NCBI GenBank assembly: GCA_007693385.1
Contig: REDR01000031.1
Coordinates: 1 to 38,246, forward strand
DNA length: 38,246 nucleotides
From: Anaerolineaceae bacterium
Lineage (GTDB): Bacteria > Chloroflexota > Anaerolineae > Aggregatilineales > Phototrophicaceae
Direction: 5' to 3'
Shown: positions 8,338-14,806 of the stretch, piece by piece
Position numbering within the stretch: position 1 is the first letter of the stretch
Layout: every line of letters begins with the position of its first letter
Made by a program: the position numbers and the translations under genes
Notes under the pieces: model-generated
The model's database searches: none
What the model was told of the DNA's origin: nothing
What the model saw: the letters and a program-made list of their open reading frames with translations, nothing else

Positions 8338-9582
8338 ATGTCGTCTGATAATATGATGTTTTTCAACCCATTATCGCCGGAATTCCGCGCCAATCCGTAC
8401 CCGTATTATGATGTACTGCGGAATGGTGCGCCGATCTTCTACCTGTCCGAATGGAATATGTGGTTCTGCACGCGCCACGCTGATTGTACCGCGCTGTTGC
8501 GCGATAATCGACTCGGCCACGAGATCACGCGCTATAAATCACGCGAGGAACTCGGATTTAACCCGATTGAGGACTTGCCGGAAGCGCATCAGGCGCGAAT
8601 CCGGATGCAGTCGAATTGGATGCTGTTCCGCGATCCGCCCGACCATACGCGCCTGCGCGGGCTGGTACACAAAGCGTTTACGCCGCGCATGGTGCAGAAT
8701 CTACGCGGCCACATCGAGCGCATCACCGCGCAATTGCTAGCCGAAGCGAAAGAACGCGGGCACTTCGACATGATCGCTGATTTTGCCGTGCCGCTACCGG
8801 TGACAGTGATCGCGGAGATGCTCGGCGTGCCGGTGGCTGACCGTGACGTGTTCAAGGGCTGGTCGGATGATCTGGCGCAGACGCTCGATCTGGTGGAAGG
8901 TACGGCGGAATTGTGGGAACGCGCCGCCGAAGCCAACGCGCAATTTGACCCGTACCTGCGCGGCTTAATCGCGGAGCGCCGCGGGCAACCGCAGGATGAT
9001 TTGCTCTCCGCGCTGGTGCAAGCCGAAGAATCCGGCGACACGCTGACCGAGGATGAGATGGTGGCGACCAGCATCCTGTTGCTGATCGCCGGACACGAGA
9101 CAACCAGTAATTTGATCGGCAATGGGATGCTGGCTCTGCTCCGCAATCCGGAGCAGATGGCCGCGCTCCGCGCCGATCCGTCGCTGGTCAATAACGCGGT
9201 GGAGGAACTTCTGCGTTATGACAGTCCGGTGCAGTTGACCAGTCGCTGGGTGCTGGAAGATATGGAATACGACGGCAACCGCTTCAAAGTCGGGCAGGAA
9301 GTCGCCATCGCATTCGCCGCCGCCAACCGCGACCCGGATGTATTCGCCGACGCTGACCGGCTGGACATCACCCGCGCCAACGCGAACAAGCATCTGGCCT
9401 TCGGCAACGGGATTCACTTCTGTCTCGGTGCGCCATTGGCACGGCTGGAGGGACAGATCGCGTTTAATGCGCTGTTGCGCGACCTGCCGAATCTACGGCT
9501 GGCGGATGATGCGACGGTGACGCATCGGCGTTCTTATGTATTGCGCGGCGTGGAGTCGTTGATGGTGCAGACCGGCGATTAA
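8338..9582 (+). CDS. Cytochrome P450, soluble bacterial class
   Basis: This 414-residue haem monooxygenase has the full set of P450 landmarks: the opening FNPLSPEFRANPYPYYDVLR, the substrate-side HTRLRGLVHKAF segment, the I-helix oxygen-activation motif AGHETT (251-256), the K-helix ExxR pair (Glu290 and Arg293) and the haem-binding loop FGNGIHFCLGAPLARLE with Cys362 as the proximal ligand. It has no membrane anchor, and its length fits soluble CYP107-like enzymes that take electrons from a ferredoxin. No ferredoxin or reductase gene lies nearby, so its partner is encoded elsewhere. The start is set by AAAGGTGA at 8323-8330, 7 bases before the ATG; an upstream in-frame start would run into the divergent gene. 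The substrate is unknown; such enzymes often act on fatty acids, terpenes or polyketides. Confidence 0.95.
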   Translation: MSSDNMMFFNPLSPEFRANPYPYYDVLRNGAPIFYLSEWNMWFCTRHADCTALLRDNRLGHEITRYKSREELGFNPIEDLPEAHQARIRMQSNWMLFRDPPDHTRLRGLVHKAFTPRMVQNLRGHIERITAQLLAEAKERGHFDMIADFAVPLPVTVIAEMLGVPVADRDVFKGWSDDLAQTLDLVEGTAELWERAAEANAQFDPYLRGLIAERRGQPQDDLLSALVQAEESGDTLTEDEMVATSILLLIAGHETTSNLIGNGMLALLRNPEQMAALRADPSLVNNAVEELLRYDSPVQLTSRWVLEDMEYDGNRFKVGQEVAIAFAAANRDPDVFADADRLDITRANANKHLAFGNGIHFCLGAPLARLEGQIAFNALLRDLPNLRLADDATVTHRRSYVLRGVESLMVQTGD

Positions 9583-9595
9583 TGCGCGGGGCATT

Positions 9596-9624
9596 TGCGC
9601 CCGCTTCGGGCGGCGCACCCCTAC
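9596..9624 (+). repeat. GC-rich palindromic repeat, copy A
   Basis: TGCGCCCG (9596-9603) pairs with CGGGCGGCGCA (9607-9617, one bulged G) around a three-base loop, followed by CCCCTAC. The trailing GCACCCCTAC is shared with copies D and E; the centre differs. It lies 14 bases after the P450 stop and may also work as a transcript-end hairpin, though no T-run follows. Confidence 0.5.
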
Positions 9625-9692
9625 ACGATGGCGACGCTTTCGTGATATAGTTGTATCAAAATTGTTACAATGGTCACAGAGGCGACGCGCAC

Positions 9693-10604
9693 ATGGACGA
9701 ACGAACAGAGGTTGAATTGGCTCAGGACTTACGCGAGTCGCGGCGCATCCTGCGACGCATACAGGCGCACATCACGCAAGCGCACCGCAATCTCGGCGCA
9801 GAAATGCACGACATGGGGCTGATCGTCGTGCTGTATCACGCCGACAACGATCTGCCGCCGCTTAATTGCGTCATCCCGCGCCGCAAAACAGCATGGCTTC
9901 CCGCGCAGGAAATCACGGCGGGGCTGGACTTCCTGCGCGAACGGGGCAAGACGCCGCGCCTGCATCTGATCGAAGGATTGTATCCGCCGCGCTTCGTGGA
10001 GTCGTTGCACGCCGTCGGGCTGAATCTGGAATGCACGGTCAACTTGATGGCACACGCCGCGCCGTCGGCGGTGACGGGTGACAGGACGGACACCACCACC
10101 GACGCGGGCGATAGCGCCGCATTGTGGGAGAAAGTGCGCGGGGGCGATGGCTACCGCGTGATCGCCGGTGGCATTGAGCCTATCGACATCCGCCGCGAGA
10201 ACGCCCCCCCACCCGCCACACAGCACGATGTAGTCATCGGCGATGTGGTCATCGGCGATGTGGTCATCGGCGATGTGGAGAACGCGCCATCGGGGATCGC
10301 CCGCGTGACGTTCGACCAAGATAGCGCCCACATCGCCACAGCCGCCATCGCCACCGGCAACAGCGAAAACGAAGCGAAGCGCATCGCCGCGCTGTATCGT
10401 CAAGCGCTGAGTGTCGCGGCGGCGCGGGGGTGCGAACTGGTATTCACCGCCGGAAGCGATGAAGCGACACGCCGCATCTACCGGCGGCTTGGATTTGTGG
10501 ACGCTGGCAACCTGATATGTTATGCTCAAAACGACACGACAAACCGAGAATCAGCACAGCAGACGGACGGTAACTCCGGCGGGACGGCGCTATTCATGGC
10601 CTAA
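9693..10604 (+). CDS. Two-part GNAT-family acetyltransferase-like protein
   Basis: This 303-residue soluble protein looks like a tandem GNAT. The first half (LIVVLYHADNDLPPLN, then LYPPRFVESLHAVGLNLE) is a degenerate GNAT-like domain without an acetyl-CoA loop. The second half has the late GNAT pattern: IARVTFDQDSAHIATAAI, a helix with NEAKRIAALYRQALSVAAARG, the strand CELVFTAG and the closing DEATRRIYRRLGFVDAGN. Such didomain proteins acetylate small molecules, but the substrate is unknown here. Between the halves is an acidic linker with three perfect DVVIG repeats. ATG 9693 is chosen because AGAGG (9678-9682) lies 10 bases before it. The acetyl-CoA loop normally reading QxxGxG/A appears weak (ATGNSENEAKR), so activity is not certain. 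Confidence 0.65.
   Translation: MDERTEVELAQDLRESRRILRRIQAHITQAHRNLGAEMHDMGLIVVLYHADNDLPPLNCVIPRRKTAWLPAQEITAGLDFLRERGKTPRLHLIEGLYPPRFVESLHAVGLNLECTVNLMAHAAPSAVTGDRTDTTTDAGDSAALWEKVRGGDGYRVIAGGIEPIDIRRENAPPPATQHDVVIGDVVIGDVVIGDVENAPSGIARVTFDQDSAHIATAAIATGNSENEAKRIAALYRQALSVAAARGCELVFTAGSDEATRRIYRRLGFVDAGNLICYAQNDTTNRESAQQTDGNSGGTALFMA
10227..10277 (+). repeat. 15-base tandem repeat encoding DVVIG
   Basis: Three 15-base units (10227-10241, 10242-10256, 10257-10271) and six bases of a fourth (10272-10277). The second and third are identical and the first differs at one base. Each encodes Asp-Val-Val-Ile-Gly. A run of seven C lies just upstream (10204-10210). The repeat sits in the linker between the two GNAT halves. 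Confidence 0.85.
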
Positions 10605-10649
10605 ACCGCGTCGGCTATCCTCCGTCCGCATAGCTTATGGAAGATAGCC

Positions 10650-11258
10650 ATGACCGCACAAGATCGAGTCCGGTGGGACGCTTATTACCGCGAACGCAAA
10701 AACCAGCCGATGCCCGCGCCGGATCCGTTGCTGTTGCAATGGACGCCGCCAACACGCGAAGGACAGCCCGCCCCGCGTGCGTTGGATGGCGCGGCCGGCT
10801 TCGGGCAAAATGGGCTGTGGCTGGCCGAACAGGGCTACGTCACCGACATCATGGAGATCAGCCGCGTGGCGCTCTCCCGTACCCGCGCTGAAGTCGCCAT
10901 GCGTAACCTACGCAATATCAATCTGCTACAGGTCGATTTCGATGAGCTAGAACTGGATGAAATGGCGTATGATGTGGCCTGCATCTTTCGCTATCTCAAG
11001 CGCGACGTCATGCCTCAGCTTAAGGCGTCGGTCAGGGCGGGCGGGCGCATCATCTACGAGACGTTCAACACGCGCTATCTCGGCATCGCACCGAATTTTA
11101 ACGCCCATTTCTTGCTAGAATTGGGCGAATTAGACGTATTATTCGAGAATTGGACGATTTTACACAGCGCGGAGGTCGATCACGTCTCGCAGATCGTCGC
11201 CATCAAGCCGCAAGCCGACGGGGGAGACGATAGCGCCGATGACGCGCTCGACTGGTGA
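10650..11258 (+). CDS. Class I SAM-dependent methyltransferase, TehB-like
   Basis: This 202-residue protein has the Rossmann-type order of small class I methyltransferases. The family start RVRWDAYYRERKNQPMP is followed by the S-adenosylmethionine motif I, here LDGAAGFGQNGLWLAEQGY (the usual LDxGxGxGxxxxxLAxxG), an acidic motif II strand (DIMEISRVAL), the QVDFDELEL segment and the CIFRYLKRDVMPQLKASVRAGG post-motif helix and strand. These resemble tellurite-resistance TehB-like methyltransferases, a label that often covers enzymes of unknown substrate. Gly-Ala replaces the usual motif I pair as GAAGFG, which should still bind cofactor. GGAAG (10639-10643) is 6 bases before the ATG. The gene overlaps the next one by 20 bases. 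Confidence 0.8.
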   Translation: MTAQDRVRWDAYYRERKNQPMPAPDPLLLQWTPPTREGQPAPRALDGAAGFGQNGLWLAEQGYVTDIMEISRVALSRTRAEVAMRNLRNINLLQVDFDELELDEMAYDVACIFRYLKRDVMPQLKASVRAGGRIIYETFNTRYLGIAPNFNAHFLLELGELDVLFENWTILHSAEVDHVSQIVAIKPQADGGDDSADDALDW

Positions 11259-12249
11259 CGCGCCGCAAGTCTCCGGCGTGTGGGCGTGGCGGGTATGGCT
11301 GGGCGCGGCCTTGCTATTCACCTGCGAAGTTCTGCTGTGGCGCGACGTGGCCGGACACAGCGCGGGGACGTGGCTGGCGCTGGCGGGCGGCTACGTGCTG
11401 GTCGCATCGCTGGCGCTCGATCTGGTGGTGCGCTATCGCATCCGTGACGCGGTGGGATTCATGGCGCTGGCGGTGATCGTCTCGGCGCTGGTAGCGCTGT
11501 TACTGACACCGCACAGCACATTGACCGTCATGCCGGAGCATCTATTCTCGCGGGTGTTGGGCGCGTATGGCGTGATGGCGCTGTCCGCTTTCGGCCTGCT
11601 GGCGTTGATGTGGGGCGGCGCGGCTGGTCGTCTGCGGTGGGTGGCGCTGGCATATGCGACGGCGGGCGGCCTGCTGGTCGGCGTGTGGGCGCATTCCGCG
11701 CACGAATTGAGCGCATGGAGCGCGACGGCGGCCACATTAGAGGGGTTGATCGGCTGGAATCTAGCGGGCGGCGCGGGGCTGGCGGTGGGCGGCGCGGGGC
11801 TGGCACGGCGCGAGCGTCCGGCGGCGGAGGCGCTGTGCTTTGCTGGGCGCGGCTGGGCGATCATCGGCCTGCTGATCGCGCTGATCGTGTTCGCGGGGAT
11901 CGCCACCGAGCGCTATCAGGGCGCGGAATTAACCGGCGCGGGCGGGCTGGCGCTGGTCGGTTGGCTGGCGCTGTGGTTCGAGCATAACGCCAAAAGTCGC
12001 CCGATATTTGATCGTATGCGCCCGCGCATTCCGCCCGCCGCGTCCTATATGGCGCTGTTGCTACTGCTGTACGGCGGCGGACTGTGGGCGGGCTGGCATG
12101 TGCCGGTGGATACGGTGGACGGCCTGCCGCCGGTCACGGTGCTGGAACTGGGATTCGTGGCGCTGGGGTTCGGCTGGTTGCCGGTTCTCAGCGTGTGGAT
12201 CGCGGCGCGGGCGCTGGAACGCGAAAGCCGCAAGATCAACCCGTTTTAG
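11239..12249 (+). CDS. Polytopic membrane protein of unknown function
   Basis: This 336-residue protein contains about nine or ten membrane helices separated by short loops, for example WRVWLGAALLFTCEVLLW, TWLALAGGYVLVASLAL and ASYMALLLLLYGGGLWAG. It is Ala/Gly/Leu/Trp-rich. I do not recognise the family and see no transport or catalytic motif. It starts 20 bases inside the methyltransferase gene, in another frame, with GGGGGAGA about 11 bases before the ATG, so the pair is co-translated. Its stop codon overlaps that of the convergent esterase gene by four bases. Confidence 0.7.
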   Translation: MTRSTGDAPQVSGVWAWRVWLGAALLFTCEVLLWRDVAGHSAGTWLALAGGYVLVASLALDLVVRYRIRDAVGFMALAVIVSALVALLLTPHSTLTVMPEHLFSRVLGAYGVMALSAFGLLALMWGGAAGRLRWVALAYATAGGLLVGVWAHSAHELSAWSATAATLEGLIGWNLAGGAGLAVGGAGLARRERPAAEALCFAGRGWAIIGLLIALIVFAGIATERYQGAELTGAGGLALVGWLALWFEHNAKSRPIFDRMRPRIPPAASYMALLLLLYGGGLWAGWHVPVDTVDGLPPVTVLELGFVALGFGWLPVLSVWIAARALERESRKINPF

Positions 12250-13226
12250 TCGATGCAGGACGGCAGACCGGCGTAATCACGCGGCCAATTATCACCATAA
12301 AACGCCAGATACTCCGACACATGCGCCGACCAGTAATCGTTATCGTGTTCGCCGACGGTGCGGATCACGTAATCATGGGCGATCTGTCGCTCGCGCAGGC
12401 GATCCGATAGCATCTGCAAGCTGGGACTGGCCGAATCGCCCGCGCCGCCATCCATGTACATTCGCAGGTTGGCGGCGGGTAAGATGCTGGAATTACGGGC
12501 GATCTCCAACGGATTGAACGCGGCGGGCACATCGCGTAGATTCTGCGGGAAGAAAGCGCTGTGTCCGCCGACGATGCCGAACACATCCGGATGCCGGAAG
12601 GCGATGCTATACGCCCAGAATCCGCCGCGTGAAATGCCGCCGATGGCGCGGAATTCGCGGTCTTGTCGCGTGCAAATCTGGCGCTCGACGGCGGGGACAA
12701 GCTCTTCGAGAATGTATGTCTCGTAGGACGGATTCGGCGGGAAGTTATTGAACTGCCCCAACTGGCCGAGATACGGCATGACGACCACCATCGGCGGCAG
12801 AGCGCCCAGCCGGATACCTTGATCGAGCGCGTCGAATAGGCCAATGTCGCGCCATTGCTCTTCGTCGTAGTCTAGCCCATGCAGGAGATAGACCACCGGA
12901 AAACGCGCCTGTGTCTCGATGTAGCACGGCGGCAGATACACGTTAAAGCGCAAGTTCTCGCCGCTTGCTACGTCGCTACGGAACGGCGTGAACGCCTCAA
13001 CGCGCCCGCTATCGTCATCGCACGGGAACGGCGTCGCGCTGGGCTGGAGGATGGCCTCCGGCGTCGGGGTGCGCGTCGGCGTCGGCGTGGCGGTACTGGT
13101 CGGCAAAGGTATCGGCGTGATAGACGGAATCGGCGTGACGATCACCGAGACCGGCGTCGGTTGCGGCGCCATCGGGTCGCACGCGGTCAGCAAAATCAAC
13201 GATAAAAGCACAAACCAGCGTTTCAT
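12246..13226 (-). CDS. Lipoprotein putative esterase, alpha/beta hydrolase (esterase D-like)
   Basis: This 326-residue lipoprotein has a signal peptide ending in the lipobox LTAC with Cys16 as the lipidation site. A Pro/Thr linker (PTSTATPTPTRTPTP) follows, then an esterase D/enterochelin-esterase-like alpha/beta hydrolase domain (about 70-326). Landmarks are LRFNVYLPPCY, the oxyanion-region PVVYLLHGLDYDEEQW and the nucleophile elbow GGISRGG with Ser199. A late TVGEHDNDYW segment supplies a probable catalytic His, and an Asp in MDGGAGD is a candidate acid. It should cleave esters of an unidentified substrate at the outer face of the membrane. ATG 13226 is chosen because it opens the signal peptide; an upstream in-frame start at 13295 would bury it. 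A T-rich leader element lies 54 bases upstream. Confidence 0.85.
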   Translation of the reverse strand: MKRWFVLLSLILLTACDPMAPQPTPVSVIVTPIPSITPIPLPTSTATPTPTRTPTPEAILQPSATPFPCDDDSGRVEAFTPFRSDVASGENLRFNVYLPPCYIETQARFPVVYLLHGLDYDEEQWRDIGLFDALDQGIRLGALPPMVVVMPYLGQLGQFNNFPPNPSYETYILEELVPAVERQICTRQDREFRAIGGISRGGFWAYSIAFRHPDVFGIVGGHSAFFPQNLRDVPAAFNPLEIARNSSILPAANLRMYMDGGAGDSASPSLQMLSDRLRERQIAHDYVIRTVGEHDNDYWSAHVSEYLAFYGDNWPRDYAGLPSCID

Positions 13227-13280
13227 CAGGTGAATATCCTCTTGGGCAAAGACGAAAACATCCTTGTTCTTTACTTCTGT

Positions 13281-13307
13281 AGAAAAAAGAACCAAAAAAG
13301 ACTTTTG
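13281..13307 (-). repeat. Shared T-rich leader element, copy 2
   Basis: Read on the minus strand this is CAAAAGTC, six T, GGTTC, six T, CT, identical to 5530-5557 apart from one T. It points toward the lipoprotein gene and ends 54 bases before its ATG (13226). The flanks are partly similar too: CTGTAG after copy 1 corresponds to CTACAG here. Confidence 0.6.
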
Positions 13308-13343
13308 TATTCATTCAAAACCTTTTACCAAAAGTTTTTTTGC

Positions 13344-13369
13344 GCTACCTTTTTTCAAAAAAAGGTAGC
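13344..13369. repeat. Perfect hairpin GCTACC-T6 / A6-GGTAGC
   Basis: The twelve-base arms GCTACC plus six T and six A plus GGTAGC pair perfectly around a two-base loop. No T-run follows on either strand, so it is not a canonical intrinsic terminator. It lies 36 bases after the stop of the TrpC-like gene and may still end that transcript. A shortened version (GCTAC, T-run, GAAA) sits next to the other leader element near 5510-5523, which suggests both belong to one larger mobile or duplicated unit. Confidence 0.55.
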
Positions 13370-13404
13370 AAAACGAAGTACCTGAGTAGTTGCGCAGAAA
13401 GCAT

Positions 13405-14172
13405 TCACAGGCTTTCCAACACGGTTAGCAGGCGCTCACGGCGGGCGGGCGTGCTGATGAGATGTTCGTCGATCTGCACCGCGTCCACTTTAAGGCGCAA
13501 CAACGCCTCTAAATCATCGAAACGATGCACACTACCATACGCGAAGAAGCGCACCGAATACGGCACAAGCGGGCGCAAGCGTTCGATCAGGTCATGGTCA
13601 CGGGCGGAATCAAAGCGCACCGCATCGCCCACGCACACCGCATGAGGCGCTAAGCGCACCGCGTCCGCCATCTGCGCGGCGTCTTTAACGTGAATGGCGA
13701 TGCTCATCTTCAGGCGGTGGCCGAGACTGACCATGTGGCGCAGAGTTTTATACGGCATCAAATCGGCGTGCAGGATCACGCCACCGGCACCACTCGCCCG
13801 CATCTCTAGCACGCCGTAAGGGTCGAGTAGATAATTCTGCGTGAAGACCGGCAGGCGCGGCACGCCACGACTGACCAGCAGAACGTCCTCCGTGCCGTGA
13901 CTGTACACGGTGCGATCTGTGAACAGCGAGACGGCATCAAACCCCAGCCGCGCATAGCGCAGGGCGACGGCTACCGGATCATAGGCTTCTTCGCGCAGAT
14001 GGATATGGCCGAAGATAAGCGGCGCGTCGTTGACGGTATTCAGCGACGGGATCGGGCGCGATTGCATATCGGCCAATGCCATAATCGCCGGTGTGGGAGT
14101 CTGGCGCTGGCGGCGATACAAGCGCTCGCGCTTGGCCTTCAAAATCTGTTCAAGCGTTATGTCGTCAATCAT
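13405..14172 (-). CDS. TrpC-like (beta/alpha)8-barrel protein lacking known catalytic residues
   Basis: This 255-residue protein aligns along its length with indole-3-glycerol-phosphate synthase (TrpC): the N-terminal helix ITLEQILKAKRER, the strand-helix LRYARLGFDAVSLFTD (family AxxYxxxGAxAxSVLTD) and LPVFTQNYLLDPYGVLEM (family LPVLRKDFIIDPYQI). The residues that do the chemistry in Sulfolobus IGPS are changed by my alignment: Glu51 and Lys53 to His56 and His58, Lys110 to Gln112, Glu159 to His161, Asn180 to Gly182 or Asp183, and Glu210-Ser211 to Ala211-Tyr212. The C-terminal phosphate-binding GSS is IDE. The frame is intact, so this looks like a preserved barrel with another role and not a decayed gene. 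It is divergent from the Fur gene. No strong ribosome-binding site precedes ATG 14172. Confidence 0.7.
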   Translation of the reverse strand: MIDDITLEQILKAKRERLYRRQRQTPTPAIMALADMQSRPIPSLNTVNDAPLIFGHIHLREEAYDPVAVALRYARLGFDAVSLFTDRTVYSHGTEDVLLVSRGVPRLPVFTQNYLLDPYGVLEMRASGAGGVILHADLMPYKTLRHMVSLGHRLKMSIAIHVKDAAQMADAVRLAPHAVCVGDAVRFDSARDHDLIERLRPLVPYSVRFFAYGSVHRFDDLEALLRLKVDAVQIDEHLISTPARRERLLTVLESL

Positions 14173-14240
14173 ACGTCAGGCCGATTATCCGTTTTCGCGG
14201 ACACAATGCCGGACATTATAGCGGCATTCGGCGCGGTATT

Positions 14241-14265
14241 GTAGGGGCGTAGCACGCTACGCTCC
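14241..14265 (-). repeat. GC-rich palindromic repeat, copy B
   Basis: GTAG is followed by the arms GGGGCGTAGC (14244-14253) and GCTACGCTCC (14256-14265), which pair at nine of ten positions around AC. It belongs to the family with copies C, D and E, in the orientation with GTAG first. It lies between the divergent TrpC-like and fur genes. Confidence 0.6.
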
Positions 14266-14350
14266 ACCGACAGAATGATTATCACCGGTATGCTGTAAAA
14301 TCGGCAAAACATGATAGAATGGGCGGGAAGTAACGTAGAGACGACGAATC

Positions 14351-14806
14351 ATGAGCGACGAGAAACGCATCCGGCGTCTGCGCGATGCCGGTTACAAACT
14401 GACGAATGCGCGGCTGGCGGTGTTGCGCGTGCTAGAAGAGGCGGGCGAACACATGACCTCCGCCGACGTACTGTCAGCGGTGGGCGACATCGCGCCGGAT
14501 GTCGGGCGGGCGAGTGTGTTCCGCACGCTGGATTTGCTGACGCAACTGAGCATCATCCGCCCGACGTACATCGAGAGTAGCGCCACGCCGCATTATGTCA
14601 TGATGCCGGACGGCCATCACCACCATATCATCTGCACCATCTGTAAAACGGTCATCGAGTTTGATGATTGCGGGCTGACAGATTTAACCAACAGGCTGGA
14701 AGCTCAGTTCGCGGTACAAATCCGTTCTCATTTACTGGAATTTTACGGCATTTGCCAGCATTGCCGAGATCAAGGTGCCAATGGAAGCGACAATCCCAAG
14801 ACCTGA
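14351..14806 (+). CDS. Fur-family metal or peroxide-responsive repressor
   Basis: This 151-residue protein has the standard Fur layout. Residues 1-80 form the winged helix (LRDAGYKLTNARLAVLRVLE, then ASVFRTLDLLTQLSII as recognition and wing region). The dimerisation domain holds the HHHH cluster at 89-92, the pairs Cys95/Cys98 and Cys135/Cys138, and Cys107. Two CxxC pairs are the structural zinc site of many Fur, PerR and Zur proteins. Which metal or signal it senses cannot be told from sequence; the family controls iron, zinc, manganese or peroxide genes. It overlaps the start of the USP-DUF389 gene by 26 bases, so the two are probably one operon. Its start codon has only a weak GTAGAGA upstream. 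Confidence 0.9.
   Translation: MSDEKRIRRLRDAGYKLTNARLAVLRVLEEAGEHMTSADVLSAVGDIAPDVGRASVFRTLDLLTQLSIIRPTYIESSATPHYVMMPDGHHHHIICTICKTVIEFDDCGLTDLTNRLEAQFAVQIRSHLLEFYGICQHCRDQGANGSDNPKT

Noticed and set aside
9729-10529. A 266-residue minus-strand frame opposite the GNAT gene.
   Set aside because: It overlaps a recognisable GNAT with conserved motifs in the plus frame and shows only low-complexity, His/Arg-rich sequence.
13340-13645. A 101-residue plus-strand frame over the hairpin and the end of the TrpC-like gene.
   Set aside because: It is antisense to the TrpC-like gene along most of its length, and its start lies in the palindromic repeat region.
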